Source of the DNA: Streptantibioticus silvisoli
GTDB taxonomy: Bacteria; Actinomycetota; Actinomycetes; Streptomycetales; Streptomycetaceae
DNA: 64,000 nucleotides
Direction of reading: 5' to 3'
Assembly: GCF_027947535.2 (NCBI RefSeq)
Contig: NZ_JAAGKO020000015.1
Coordinates: forward strand, 1 to 64,000
Each line of letters begins with the position of its first letter. The stretch's first letter is position 1. A model generated the notes under the pieces. That model ran no database searches. It was not told the DNA's origin and saw nothing but the letters and a program-made list of their open reading frames with translations. Shown here one piece after another: positions 1-8,899 of the stretch. A program made the position numbers and the translations under genes.

Positions 1-661
1 GGGCGGAGCCGGCCGCACCGATGACGGCGAGCTTGGCGCCGACCTCGGCGGTCTCGTCCTCGTTGACCACGATCTCCAGCAGGGTGCCGGAGGTCGGGGC
101 CGGGATCTCGGTGTCGACCTTGTCGGTGGACACCTCCAGCAGCGGCTCGTCCGCCTCGACCGCGTCGCCGACCTGCTTGAGCCAGCGGGTGACGGTGCCC
201 TCGGACACGCTCTCGCCGAGCGCCGGCAGCACGACCGGGGTGCCCTCGGCGGAACCGGAGGACGCCGGGGCGGCGGCCGGCTCGGCCGGGGTCTCGGCGG
301 CCGGGGCCTCGGCGGCGGGGGCGGCGGGGGCCGCCTGCGGTGCGGCCTCGGCGGCCGGAGCCGGCTCGGCGGGGGCCTCGGACGCCTGGGCGGCCGGGGC
401 GGAGTCGGCAGCGGGGGCGCCGCTGCCGTCGTCGATGACGGCCAGTTCGGCGCCGACCTCGACCGTCTCGTCCTCGGCGACCTTGATGGAGGCCAGGACG
501 CCGGAGGCGGGAGCCGGGATCTCGGTGTCCACCTTGTCGGTGGACACCTCGAGCAGCGGCTCGTCGGCCTCGACGCGCTCACCCTCGGCCTTCAGCCATC
601 GGGTGACGGTGCCCTCGGACACGCTCTCGCCGAGCGCCGGCAGGGTTACGGAAACCGCCAT
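1..661 (-). CDS. sucB: Dihydrolipoamide succinyltransferase (E2 of 2-oxoglutarate dehydrogenase), 5' part
   Basis: Carries the swinging lipoyl arms of a 2-oxoacid dehydrogenase complex, which pass succinyl groups from E1 to CoA in the TCA cycle. The gene reads leftward and is cut by the window edge after about 220 codons. Seen: it begins [13 protein letters not shown] and has two lipoyl domains (about residues 1-80 and 139-215), each with the turn STDKVDTE whose lysine is lipoylated. An Ala/Pro/Glu-rich flexible linker separates them. The catalytic domain is outside the window, so a pyruvate-specific E2 cannot be excluded; two lipoyl domains and an adjacent lpd favour sucB as usual in Streptomyces. 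ATG start at 661, 49 nt downstream of the lpdA stop, so probably one operon. Confidence 0.9.
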   Translation of the reverse strand, partial: MAVSVTLPALGESVSEGTVTRWLKAEGERVEADEPLLEVSTDKVDTEIPAPASGVLASIKVAEDETVEVGAELAVIDDGSGAPAADSAPAAQASEAPAEPAPAAEAAPQAAPAAPAAEAPAAETPAEPAAAPASSGSAEGTPVVLPALGESVSEGTVTRWLKQVGDAVEADEPLLEVSTDKVDTEIPAPTSGTLLEIVVNEDETAEVGAKLAVIGAAGSA

Positions 662-710
662 GGTTTCGGTTGCTCCTAACGATCTGTGCGGATTACGGGC
701 GTGTCCTGGG

Positions 711-2099
711 TCAGTCGTGCGCGTGCAGCGGCTTGCCGGCCAGGGCCAGGTGGGCCTCGCCGAGCGCCTCGTTCTGCGTGGGGTGCGCGTGGATGAGCTG
801 CGCGACCTCGGCGGGCAGCGCCTCCCAGTTGTAGATCAGCTGGGCTTCGCCGACCTGCTCGCCCATCCGGTCGCCCACCATGTGGACGCCGACCACGGCG
901 CCGTCGCGGACCTGGACGAGCTTGATCTCGCCCTGGGTCTTGAGGATCTTGCTCTTGCCGTTGCCCCCGAGGTTGTACTTCAGGGTGACGACCTTGTCCG
1001 CGCCGTACTGCTCCTTGGCCTTGGCCTCCGACAGGCCGACCGAGGCGACCTCGGGGTGGCAGTACGTGACGCGCGGCACACCGTTGTAGTCGATCGGCAC
1101 GGTCTTCAGACCCGCGAGCCGCTCGGCGACCAGGATGCCCTCGGCGAAGCCGACGTGGGCCAGCTGGAGGGTCGGCACCAGGTCGCCCACCGCGGAGACG
1201 GTCGGCACGTTGGTGCGCAGGTACTCGTCGACCAGGACGTAGCCGCGGTCCATGGCGATGCCGGCCTCTTCGTAGCCCAGGCCCTGCGAGACCGGGCCGC
1301 GGCCGACGGCCACCAGCATGAGCTCGGCCTCGAAGGTCTTGCCGTTCTCCAGCGAGACCTTGACGCCGCTGTCGGTGTACTCCACACCGGAGAAGCGGGC
1401 ACCGAGGGAGAAGTTGATGCCGCGCTTGCGGAAGGCGCGCTCCAGCAGCTTGGAGCTGTTGTCGTCCTCCAGCGGGACCAGGTGGGGCAGGCCCTCGACG
1501 ATGGTGATGTCGGTGCCGAACGACTTCCACGCGGAGGCGAACTCGACGCCGATGACGCCGCCGCCCAGCACGATCGCGGACTTCGGCACCCGGTCCAGCA
1601 CCAGCGCGTGGTCGGAGGAGATGACCCGGTCGCCGTCGATGGTCAGGCCCGGCAGCGACTTGGGCACCGAGCCGGTGGCCAGCAGCACGTGGCGGCCGGT
1701 GTAGCGCTCGCCGTTGACGTCCACCGTGGTGGGCGACGACAGCCGGCCCTCACCGGTGACGTAGGTGACCTTGCGGCTGGCCACCAGGCCCTGAAGGCCC
1801 TTGTACAGGCCGGAGACCACGTCGTCCTTGTACTTGTGGACGCCCGCGATGTCGATGCCGTCGAAGGTGGTCCGCACACCGAACTGCTCGCTCTCGCGAG
1901 CCTGGTCGGCGATCTCACCGGCGTGCAGCAGGGCCTTGGTGGGGATGCAGCCGCGGTGCAGACAGGTGCCGCCGAGCTTGTCCTTCTCGATCAGGGCGAC
2001 GTCCAGGCCCAGCTGAGCCGCGCGCAGCGCCGCGGCGTAACCGCCACTGCCGCCGCCGAGGATCACTAGGTCGAAAACGGTGCTGGCGTCGTTCGCCAC
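711..2099 (-). CDS. lpdA: Dihydrolipoyl dehydrogenase (E3)
   Basis: FAD-dependent disulfide oxidoreductase that reoxidises dihydrolipoamide of E2 with NAD+. 462 aa, the usual family length. Seen: N-terminal FAD-binding Rossmann motif [14 protein letters not shown], the redox disulfide in GGTCLHRGC (about residue 45), an NAD-binding [11 protein letters not shown] motif near residue 180, the second FAD motif TVSAVGDL, and the C-terminal [13 protein letters not shown] segment that supplies the catalytic His-Glu pair. The GTG start at 2099 is preceded by GGAGG at a 7-nt spacing. It lies directly upstream of sucB on the same strand, which fits co-supply of E3 and E2. Confidence 0.96.
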   Translation of the reverse strand: MANDASTVFDLVILGGGSGGYAAALRAAQLGLDVALIEKDKLGGTCLHRGCIPTKALLHAGEIADQARESEQFGVRTTFDGIDIAGVHKYKDDVVSGLYKGLQGLVASRKVTYVTGEGRLSSPTTVDVNGERYTGRHVLLATGSVPKSLPGLTIDGDRVISSDHALVLDRVPKSAIVLGGGVIGVEFASAWKSFGTDITIVEGLPHLVPLEDDNSSKLLERAFRKRGINFSLGARFSGVEYTDSGVKVSLENGKTFEAELMLVAVGRGPVSQGLGYEEAGIAMDRGYVLVDEYLRTNVPTVSAVGDLVPTLQLAHVGFAEGILVAERLAGLKTVPIDYNGVPRVTYCHPEVASVGLSEAKAKEQYGADKVVTLKYNLGGNGKSKILKTQGEIKLVQVRDGAVVGVHMVGDRMGEQVGEAQLIYNWEALPAEVAQLIHAHPTQNEALGEAHLALAGKPLHAHD

Positions 2100-2170
2100 G
2101 TCACGTCCTCCATGCAGGGATACGCCGGAGCCGGTCTTCCCTGACCGGGCGGCGGCTTTGGTTCGGCCGC

Positions 2171-2192
2171 TTGTTCAAACTTTTGTTCAAAA
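2171..2192 (-). promoter_or_regulatory. AT-rich direct repeats in the lpdA upstream region
   Basis: In the 322-bp gap between pepA and lpdA the only AT-rich stretch holds two copies of TTGTTCAAA at a 12-bp period (2171-2179 and 2183-2191); the second also forms a short palindrome, CTTTTG/CAAAAG. Read on the lpdA strand they give two TTGAAC hexamers that could serve as -35 elements or as half-sites for a regulator. The rest of the gap is GC-rich spacer in which I see no gene. Function is inferred from position only. Confidence 0.35.
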
Positions 2193-2421
2193 GGGGGCCC
2201 TGTCGTGCCGGTAGACCATCTTCGCACTTGTTCACGGGTGCTGGGACGCCGGGCCGGTCCGTGAAACACGCCACAGACCGTTACCGGCCGGTAGGCACAA
2301 CGTGTACGACCCCTGGCGGCAAGCCAGGGGCCGTACGCGGGTATTCCGCGCGGTCGCCGGATGTGACCAACGGATCAGGCCGGCCGGACCCGACGGGACC
2401 GGTCCGGGACCGCCCGGCGGG

Positions 2422-3936
2422 TCACAGCAGCGAACCGGCCGCCGCCCGCTCGGCCAGCGCCACCAGGGTGCGCACCGCGCTGCCCGTGCCGCCCTTGGGG
2501 GTGTAGCCGTACGGCGCGCCCTCGTGGAAGGCCGGACCGGCGATGTCCAGGTGCGCCCAGGCGGTGCCGTCGTTGACGAACTCGCGCAGGTACAGGCCGG
2601 CCACCAGGCCGCCACCCATGCGTTCCCCGATGTTCTTCAGGTCCGCGATGGGCGAGTCCAGGCCCTTGCGCAGGTTGTCCGGCAGCGGCATCGGCCAGGC
2701 CGCCTCGCCCGCCGCCTCGGCGATCGTGTGGATCTGCGAGCGCAGGCCGTCGTCGTTGCCCATGATGGCGAAGACCTGACCGCCCAGCGCCATCACCATC
2801 GCGCCGGTCAGCGTGGCCACGTCCACGATCGCGTCCGGGTTCTCCTCGCCGGCCCGGGTGATCGCGTCGCACAGCACCAGCCGGCCCTCGGCGTCGGTGT
2901 TGAGCACCTCCACGGTCTTGCCGGAGTAGGTGCGCAGCACGTCGCCGGGGCGCAGCGCGCTGCCGGACGGCATGTTCTCCGCGAGCGCCAGCCAGCCGGT
3001 GACGTTGACCTTCAGGCCCAGGCGGGCGGCGGCGACGACGGTGGCGAAGACAGCGGCCGCCCCGGACATGTCGCTCTTCATGGTCTCGTTGAAGCCGGGC
3101 GGCTTGAGGGAGATGCCGCCCGAGTCGTAGGTGATGCCCTTGCCGACCAGCGCCAGCGTCTTCTTCGCCTTGGCGTGGGTGTAGGCCACCCGCACCAGGC
3201 GCGGCGGGCGCTGCGAGCCCATGCCGACGCCCAGGATGCCGCCGTAGCCGCCCTTGGCCAGCGCCTTGTCGTCCAGCACCTCGACCTTCAGGCCGTGCTC
3301 CTTGGCGGCGGCCTGCACCAAGGTGGCGAACGACGCCGGGTACAGCTCGTTCGGCGGGGTGTTGACCAGGTCGCGGGTGCGGTTCATCTCCTGCGCGAGC
3401 ACGGTGGCCCGCTCGGCCGCCGCCTTGTACTCCTTGTCGCGCGGCTTGCCGCCGAGCACGACCGCCTCGCCCAGCGGCTCCTTGCCGCCCTTCGAGCCGG
3501 TGCCGCGGCTCGCGGTGAAGGCGTAGGACCCCAGCAGCGCGCCGAGCGCGACCGCCTCGACGCACGCCGCGTCGCCGGCCGGCAGCGCGAAGGCCGCCTT
3601 CTTCGCGCCCGCCAGCGCGCGCGAGGCGACACCGGCGGCCCGGCGCAGCGCCTCCGCCGGCCAGGCCGCGCCGTCGGCGGGCGCGTCGCCCAGGCCGACC
3701 GCCAGCACCAGCGGGGCCTTGAAGCCGGCCGGCGCGGGCAGTCTGGTCGCCTCGCCCTCCCCGCCCGAGGCCCCCAGGATCTCCAAGGTCGCGGCGAGCT
3801 TTCCGTCGTAGGCCCGGTCCACGGCCTCGCCGCCCGCCGCCACCACCGGGCCCTTGGGGCCGGTGGTCAGGCCGACCACGACGGCGTCCGCCCGCACGGA
3901 GGCGGCGGACGAAGCGCTGAGAGTCAATGCAGTCAC
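2422..3936 (-). CDS. pepA: Leucyl aminopeptidase (M17 family)
   Basis: Cytosolic dimetal aminopeptidase that removes N-terminal residues from peptides. 504 aa from the start chosen here. Seen: a variable N-terminal domain, then the M17 catalytic core with the metal and active-site segments VGKGITYDSGG and SDMSGAA, and the family signature NTDAEGRLVL near residue 345. The frame stays open upstream, but GTG at 3936 is chosen because AGAGGAA precedes it, MTALTLS-type N-termini are usual, and a longer form would run into the upstream gene's stop at 3971. It lies 34 nt downstream of the DUF2156 gene on the same strand. Confidence 0.93.
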   Translation of the reverse strand: MTALTLSASSAASVRADAVVVGLTTGPKGPVVAAGGEAVDRAYDGKLAATLEILGASGGEGEATRLPAPAGFKAPLVLAVGLGDAPADGAAWPAEALRRAAGVASRALAGAKKAAFALPAGDAACVEAVALGALLGSYAFTASRGTGSKGGKEPLGEAVVLGGKPRDKEYKAAAERATVLAQEMNRTRDLVNTPPNELYPASFATLVQAAAKEHGLKVEVLDDKALAKGGYGGILGVGMGSQRPPRLVRVAYTHAKAKKTLALVGKGITYDSGGISLKPPGFNETMKSDMSGAAAVFATVVAAARLGLKVNVTGWLALAENMPSGSALRPGDVLRTYSGKTVEVLNTDAEGRLVLCDAITRAGEENPDAIVDVATLTGAMVMALGGQVFAIMGNDDGLRSQIHTIAEAAGEAAWPMPLPDNLRKGLDSPIADLKNIGERMGGGLVAGLYLREFVNDGTAWAHLDIAGPAFHEGAPYGYTPKGGTGSAVRTLVALAERAAAGSLL

Positions 3937-3970
3937 GGTGTTGAAGTTCCTCTTCCGTCGAGGTCCTGAG

Positions 3971-5911
3971 CTAGCGGGAGGGCCTGCGCAGGCCTCGTCG
4001 GCGAAGCTTCCCCCACGCCGCGACGGCTCGGCCGTCCCCCATGTCGGACGTGAGCCTACGCCCGGACCGTTCGGTCGGTATGATTCGCACCCTCCCGGGC
4101 GCCGCACCGGGCGCCGCCGGGCCCCGCGTGCCCGGCCGCGGCCCGCCGGACGGCGCCGCGGCCCGCTCCGCCGGTACGGCCGGACGCCGCCGCCGGCCCA
4201 GCGCGCCCGGCAGCCGCGGCACCGTCAAGAACCCCTCGGCGCGGGCCCCGGCCAGCCCGACGCGCGGCAGCTCGCCCGCGGAGCGGAACAGCAGGTAGCG
4301 CGGGGTCCACGCCGGCCGGTACTTGGCGTTGGCCCGGTACCGCGACTCGATCCGCCACCAGCGGGAGCAGAACGCCAGCAGGGACCGCCACACCCGCAGC
4401 GCCGGTCCGGCGCCCAGCCGCGAGGCGCGGTCGAAGACCGAACGGAACAGCGCGAAGTTCAGCGACACCCGCCGCACCCCCAGCCCGGCGGAGCGCTGGA
4501 CCACCTCGATGACGGTGAACTCCACCAGCCCGTTGTCCCCGCCGCCCTCACGGCGCATCAGGTCCAGCGACAGCCCGTCCGCGCCCCACGGCACGAAGCT
4601 CAGCAGCGCCCGCGGCACCCCGGCCGGGTCCAGGCACTCCGCCATCACGCAGGCGCCGTCGCACCCGTCGCCCAGCCGCCCCAGCGCCATGGAGAAACCG
4701 CGTTCGCCCCGCGCGCCGCGCCAGCGCCGCGCCCGCTCCAGCAGTGCGGCCATCTGCGCCGCCGGGATCTCCCGGTGCCGCCGCAGCCGCACGGTGTACC
4801 CGCGCTGCCGCAGCCGGTTGTGCGCCTGCCGCACGGTACGCATCGAGCGCCCGTCCAGCCGGAACGCGGCCGTGTCCACCACCGCCTCGTCGCCGATCTC
4901 CAGCGCGTCCAGACCGTGCCGGGCGTACACCACCCCGGCCTCCTCGCTGGCGCCCACCACGGCCGGCGTCCAGCCGTGCTCGCCCGCCTGCGCCAGCCAC
5001 CGCTCGATCGCCCCCGGCCACGCCTCCGGGTCGCCGATCGGGTCGCCGGACGCCAGCGTGACCCCGCCGACCACCCGGTAGGCGATCGCCGCCTTCGCGG
5101 TCGCGGAGAAGATGACCCGCTTGTCACGCCGCAACGCGAAGTACCCCAGGGAGTCGCGGCCGCCGTGCCGCTCCAGCAGTTCGCGCAGCGCCGCCTCGTC
5201 GCCCGCGCTCAGCGCCCCCCGGCCGCGCGGCGCCCGGAACGCCACGTACAGCACCAGCGCGAACAGTGCCGCGCTCAGTACGCCGACCACCGCGCCGACC
5301 CAGCCGGGCGCGTGCACCCGGGTGGGCGGGCCGGGGTCGGACGACAGCGAGACGACCCGCGACAGCGTGTACCGCGCCCGGTCGCCCAGCGCGGTGCCGG
5401 TGCCGCCGCCGGTGGCCGTGACCAGCGCGGTGCCGACCGCCACGCACACCGCGGTGCCGGCCAGCGCCAGCCCGGCCGCCCGCCCGGCGTCGGCCGGCTC
5501 GCCCCGGCCGCGGAAGGACCGCCGCCCGGCCAGCAGCGCCGCCAAAAACAGCGCCGACAGCGCCAGCGACGCCCAGTTCTGCCGGTGCCGTCCCGCCTGC
5601 GGCGACGCCAGCGCGCAGCCCAGGCCGGCCACCACCGCACCGCACAGCAGCACGTTCAGCACCCAGGCCGCCCGCTTGCCGCGCCGTATCGTCACCGCCA
5701 GGAAGACCGCGAACAGCCCCGAGGTGAAGCCGGCCGCCAGCAGGTAAGGGGTGTACAGCTGCTCGGCGTCGTGCCGCCGCACACCGCGGCCGAACGGGGC
5801 CCACACCCCGCCCAGCAGGTCGGCGCAGGCCGCGGCCCGCAGGTACCACAGCGTGAACGCGGTACCCCACCGGCCGGCGCGATCCGAACGGGCAAAGCGC
5901 AGCAGTCCCAT
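3971..5911 (-). CDS. DUF2156 membrane protein, MprF/LysX-like lysyltransferase fold
   Basis: 646-aa protein with about six predicted membrane segments in the first 250 residues, followed by a soluble DUF2156 region (about 270-560), the fold of phosphatidylglycerol lysyltransferases. Seen in that domain: YFALRRDKR, a GDPIGDPEAW loop, RQAHNRLRQRGYTV, and MRREGGGDNGLVEF near the end, all typical of the family. The last 70-80 residues are Arg/Pro/Ala-rich and look disordered. Family knowledge suggests aminoacylation of membrane lipid or a related transfer, giving cationic-peptide resistance; substrate cannot be told. ATG at 5911 has no Shine-Dalgarno sequence but a perfect -10 box just upstream, so the transcript may be leaderless. 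Confidence 0.8.
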   Translation of the reverse strand: MGLLRFARSDRAGRWGTAFTLWYLRAAACADLLGGVWAPFGRGVRRHDAEQLYTPYLLAAGFTSGLFAVFLAVTIRRGKRAAWVLNVLLCGAVVAGLGCALASPQAGRHRQNWASLALSALFLAALLAGRRSFRGRGEPADAGRAAGLALAGTAVCVAVGTALVTATGGGTGTALGDRARYTLSRVVSLSSDPGPPTRVHAPGWVGAVVGVLSAALFALVLYVAFRAPRGRGALSAGDEAALRELLERHGGRDSLGYFALRRDKRVIFSATAKAAIAYRVVGGVTLASGDPIGDPEAWPGAIERWLAQAGEHGWTPAVVGASEEAGVVYARHGLDALEIGDEAVVDTAAFRLDGRSMRTVRQAHNRLRQRGYTVRLRRHREIPAAQMAALLERARRWRGARGERGFSMALGRLGDGCDGACVMAECLDPAGVPRALLSFVPWGADGLSLDLMRREGGGDNGLVEFTVIEVVQRSAGLGVRRVSLNFALFRSVFDRASRLGAGPALRVWRSLLAFCSRWWRIESRYRANAKYRPAWTPRYLLFRSAGELPRVGLAGARAEGFLTVPRLPGALGRRRRPAVPAERAAAPSGGPRPGTRGPAAPGAAPGRVRIIPTERSGRRLTSDMGDGRAVAAWGKLRRRGLRRPSR

Positions 5912-5919
5912 GAAAAGTG

Positions 5920-5925
5920 ATCATA
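5920..5925 (-). promoter_or_regulatory. -10 box TATGAT, probable near-leaderless promoter of the DUF2156 gene
   Basis: On the minus strand TATGAT lies 8 nt upstream of the ATG at 5911, placing the predicted transcription start within one or two bases of the start codon. No ribosome-binding site is visible in the short gap. The box sits inside an imperfect CATA/TATG inverted repeat (about 5922-5935). No convincing -35 hexamer was seen. Confidence 0.45.
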
Positions 5926-5980
5926 TGCCGCTTATGGGACATGTGGTGGGGTGGTGAAAACCCTCCGGCCGGCCCGCCGG

Positions 5981-7195
5981 TCAGTCCGAGGACGCCTCCC
6001 GCGCCCCGGCCCCGGCGTCCCGCGGCGCGTCCTCCGCCGGCAGCTCCACCGGCGATTCGGCCACCGATTCGGTCCCCGGTTCGGCCGGCGGCTCGACCGG
6101 CGACCCGGCCGCCCCGGCGTCCTGCGGCGCATCCTCCACCGCCGGTTCGGCCGCCGGTGCGACCGGCAACTCGGCCGCCAGCGCCGCGGCCGCCCGCAGC
6201 AACGGCAGCGCCAGCAACGCCCCCGCGCCCTCGCCCAACCGGACGCCGTGGTCCGCCAGCGCCTCCATCGACAACCGGTCCAGCGCCTTGACCTGGCCCG
6301 GCTCGCCCGACACGTGCGCCGCCATCCACCAGTCCGGTGCCCGGAACGCCACCCGCTGCGCCACCAGGGCGCACGCCGAGGCCACCACGCCGTCCAGTAC
6401 GACCGGCAACTTGCGCACCGCCGCCCGCAGCAGGAACCCGGTCATCGCCGCCACGTCCGCGCCGCCCACCGCCGCCAGCAGCTCCAGCGGCTCGCCCAGC
6501 ACCGGCCGCGCCCGGCGCAACGCGTCCCGGATCGCCGCGCACTTGCGCATCCACGTCAGGTCGTCGATCCCCGAACCCCGCCCGGTCACCACCGAGGCGT
6601 CGACCCCGCACAGCGCCGCGATCAGCACCCCGGCCACCGTGGTGCCGCCGACGCTCAGGTCACCCAGCAGCACCAGGTCCGTGCCGGAGTCGGCCTCCTC
6701 GTCCGCCACCGCGGCCCCGGCCAGGAACGCCGCCTCGGCCTCCTGGGACGTCAGCGCCGCACCGGTGTCGATCGCCCCGGAGGAACGCCGCACCCGGTGC
6801 CGCGTCACGTCCGCGGGCAGCTCGGCCGGATCGCAGTCCACCGCCACGTCGACCACCCGCACCCCGGCGCCGTAGGCCCGCGCCAGCACGCTCACCGGCG
6901 CCGCGCCCTCCAGCACCCGGCGCACCAGGTGCACCGCGCCGCCCGCGGGACCGGCCGACACACCGCGCTCGGCGATGCCGTGGTCGCCGGCGAACAGCAC
7001 CAGACGCGGCCGCTGCAGCGGGCGGACCGGCACCTGGCCCTGCACCGAGGCGAGCCAGTCGCCCAGGTCGGCCAGCTTGCCCAGGGCGGTCGCCGGCGCC
7101 GCCGTCCGGTCGCGGCGCTGGGCCGCGTCGTGCCGCACCCCCGCGTCGGGCCGTTCGATCAACGTCGCGAATTCATCAAGGTCCACAGCGCTCAC
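5981..7195 (-). CDS. cobT: Nicotinate-nucleotide--dimethylbenzimidazole phosphoribosyltransferase
   Basis: Makes alpha-ribazole phosphate, the precursor of the lower ligand of cobalamin. Seen: LVLFAGDHGIAERGVSAGP, the LVLLGDLSVGGTTVAGVL segment, VTGRGSGIDD and the C-terminal GEGAGALLALPLL with the catalytic glutamate. At 404 aa it is about 50 residues longer than usual because of an Ala/Pro/Glu tail (about 345-404) containing near-repeats of PAEDAPRDAGA. GTG at 7195 is preferred (in frame, AGGGTAGGG upstream); GTG at 7186 is an alternative. It lies 44 nt downstream of the CobU-like gene, so the two form a cobalamin pair. Confidence 0.93.
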   Translation of the reverse strand: MSAVDLDEFATLIERPDAGVRHDAAQRRDRTAAPATALGKLADLGDWLASVQGQVPVRPLQRPRLVLFAGDHGIAERGVSAGPAGGAVHLVRRVLEGAAPVSVLARAYGAGVRVVDVAVDCDPAELPADVTRHRVRRSSGAIDTGAALTSQEAEAAFLAGAAVADEEADSGTDLVLLGDLSVGGTTVAGVLIAALCGVDASVVTGRGSGIDDLTWMRKCAAIRDALRRARPVLGEPLELLAAVGGADVAAMTGFLLRAAVRKLPVVLDGVVASACALVAQRVAFRAPDWWMAAHVSGEPGQVKALDRLSMEALADHGVRLGEGAGALLALPLLRAAAALAAELPVAPAAEPAVEDAPQDAGAAGSPVEPPAEPGTESVAESPVELPAEDAPRDAGAGAREASSD

Positions 7196-7239
7196 GCGAG
7201 CGAACCCTACCCTGCGCGACCCCGCCCGCCGAGGGGGCG

Positions 7240-8400
7240 TCAGCGCAACGGCACGGCCATCCCGGCCACCATCAGCAGCACGTGGTCGGACTCGGCGGCC
7301 AGCGCGCCGTTCAGCGTGCCCAGCGCGTCCCGGTACCGCCGCCCGGCCACCGTGTCCGGCGCGGAACACGCCCCCACCTCGTCGCTGACCGCCACCACCG
7401 TGCGCGGCGTGGCCCGCCAGGCGGCCACCACCTCCCCGGTCAGCGCCGCCAGCCGCCGCCCGCCACCCGCCCGCCACCGCTCCTCGTCCGCACCGCCGCA
7501 CCCGGCCACCGCGCGCTCCAGCCACCGCCCCAGGCCCGCCACCAGCAACGGCGGCCCGTCCGCCCGCAGCAGCCCCGCCGGCCCGCCGTCCGGCCCCGGC
7601 CCCGCACCGGGACCGTCCCGCGCGGTCCACCGCGTGACGCCGGGGAACGCCGCCAGCCGCCGCTCCGCCTCCGCCGACCGGCCCGACCGCACCGCGCCCA
7701 GCACCAGCGTGCGGCGCGGCACGTCCGGCACCGCCTCGTACACCCCCACCGTCAGCGTCCGGCCGTCCGGCACCGCCCGCGCGCCCATCGCCGCCAGCCG
7801 CCGCCGCGCCTCGGGGGCCGGCGGCGCGTCGTGCCCGAGGTGGACCGCGACCACGTCCGTCGTCGGCCCCACCGCGCCGGCCGCCCGCAGCCGGGCCAGC
7901 GCGTCCGGCCGGCGCACCACGTCCATCAGCACCATGTCGTACGGCACGCCGCGACCGGCGGGCAGCGGCGACCGCCCGGCCGGACCGCAGCCGGCCGGCA
8001 GGTACAGCAGCCGCCCGCCGTCCGCGCCGGACACCGCGTACCCGGTGCCGGGTGCGTCCGCCGCCAGCGCCCGCACCCGGTGCCCGGTCAGCAGCGTCAG
8101 CTCCTCGCCGTCCGGCATCCGCCCCGGCACCGGCAGCCCCGGCGGCAGGTCCACGGCCGGCGCCGCCAGCGGGTGCGACAGCAGTACCTGGCGCACCCCG
8201 TGCAGCGACCGCCCGGCCCGGGCCGCCGCCAGCGCCGGCCCCGGCGCCAGGTCGATCAGCAAGGTGTCGTCCACCAGTACCGACGACGGCGCCCGCGCGC
8301 CGGGCCCGGCCGCCGCCGCGCAGGCCGCGCACGGGCAGCCGGAGACCGGCAGGCCCGGCGGCGCACCGGTGCCCAGCAGCGTGATCTCCATACGTCTCAT
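7240..8400 (-). CDS. Fusion of a metallo-beta-lactamase-like domain and a divergent CobU-like domain
   Basis: The N-terminal 210 residues look like the MBL/PhnP family (MEITLLGTGAP, then a GCPCAAC cluster), and the C-terminal 160 residues look like CobU, the adenosylcobinamide kinase/guanylyltransferase. Both halves depart from family motifs. The MBL metal motif HxHxDH appears as SHPLAAPAVD. The CobU P-loop GxxxSGKS reads GAVRSGRS, with Arg for Lys, and the family's guanylylated-His region appears missing, because GVTRWTARD runs almost at once into DGPPLLVAGLGRWL. The C-terminal VSDEVG and AGRRYRDALGTLN segments are conserved. Placed beside cobT, it is probably meant for nucleotide-loop assembly, but activity is doubtful. 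ATG at 8400; ATG at 8391 is possible. Confidence 0.75.
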   Translation of the reverse strand: MRRMEITLLGTGAPPGLPVSGCPCAACAAAAGPGARAPSSVLVDDTLLIDLAPGPALAAARAGRSLHGVRQVLLSHPLAAPAVDLPPGLPVPGRMPDGEELTLLTGHRVRALAADAPGTGYAVSGADGGRLLYLPAGCGPAGRSPLPAGRGVPYDMVLMDVVRRPDALARLRAAGAVGPTTDVVAVHLGHDAPPAPEARRRLAAMGARAVPDGRTLTVGVYEAVPDVPRRTLVLGAVRSGRSAEAERRLAAFPGVTRWTARDGPGAGPGPDGGPAGLLRADGPPLLVAGLGRWLERAVAGCGGADEERWRAGGGRRLAALTGEVVAAWRATPRTVVAVSDEVGACSAPDTVAGRRYRDALGTLNGALAAESDHVLLMVAGMAVPLR

Positions 8401-8506
8401 GGTCGCCCCGGCACCGCGCCGCCGCGCGCGGCAAGCCGCTGACCCGGGTGGTGCCTGGCGTATAGCCTGCGGTTCGAGACCCCGTAACGGCGGAAAGAGG
8501 CGCGGC

Positions 8507-8713
8507 ATGGCATGGACGTGGCGGTTCGAGAAGGCCGACGGCAGTGAGACCGCGCCGGCGGTCGAACCGGAGGAGTTCACCACCCAGGGGGACGCCGAGT
8601 CCTGGATCGGTGAGGTCTGGAAGGAACTGCTGGACGGCGGCGCCGAACAGGTCACCCTCTTCGAGGACGGCAAGGAGATCTACGCGATGAGCCTGCGGGC
8701 CGCCGCCGAATGA
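8507..8713 (+). CDS. Small conserved actinobacterial protein, function unknown
   Basis: 68-aa acidic protein starting MAWTWRFEKADG. It is short, soluble, has no membrane segment or cysteine, and ends MSLRAAAE. The ATG at 8507 follows GAAAGAGG at a good spacing and the reading frame shows strong GC3 bias, so it is a real gene. I recall near-identical short proteins in other Streptomyces but no assigned function. It is divergent from the CobU-like gene (107 bp apart) and is followed by a strong hairpin. Confidence 0.8.
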   Translation: MAWTWRFEKADGSETAPAVEPEEFTTQGDAESWIGEVWKELLDGGAEQVTLFEDGKEIYAMSLRAAAE

Positions 8714-8728
8714 TCCGCTGAACGCACC

Positions 8729-8761
8729 GGTGGCGGGCACCCGGCCCGGGTGCCCGCCACC
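8729..8761 (+). terminator. Hairpin terminator after the 68-aa gene
   Basis: A perfect 15-bp stem (8729-8743 with 8747-8761, arm GGTGGCGGGCACCCG) closed by a 3-nt loop, 15 bp after the stop codon. It has no T-run, as is common for actinobacterial terminators, and lies between convergent genes, so it may serve both. Confidence 0.8.
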
Positions 8762-8899
8762 GCCGTCGACAGCCTCGGCGCGACGTTGCCGCCGGGGGCG
8801 TCCGCGCCGATCCGGCGGGGCACCCGTTCCCGGCGGCCCGTCGCGCGTACCGCGCCCGGCCGCACCGCCCGTCCCCCGCGGTTCGCCGGGGACGCGGCG

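Noticed and set aside
21-2069. Plus-strand 682-aa ORF over sucB and lpdA
   Set aside because: Antisense shadow of GC-rich coding DNA; both real proteins on the minus strand have family motifs, this frame has none.
2422-4107. Longer pepA form starting at 4107
   Set aside because: Would overlap the upstream gene's end by over 100 bp and has an unlikely Arg/Pro/Cys-rich N-terminus; the ribosome-binding site supports 3936.
3854-5920. Plus-strand 688-aa ORF over the pepA start and DUF2156 gene
   Set aside because: Arg/Pro/Gln-rich antisense translation without motifs; minus strand has a clear gene.
5951-8713. Long plus-strand ORF of 920 aa ending at the 68-aa gene
   Set aside because: Its last 68 codons are the real small gene; the rest is antisense to cobT and the CobU-like gene.
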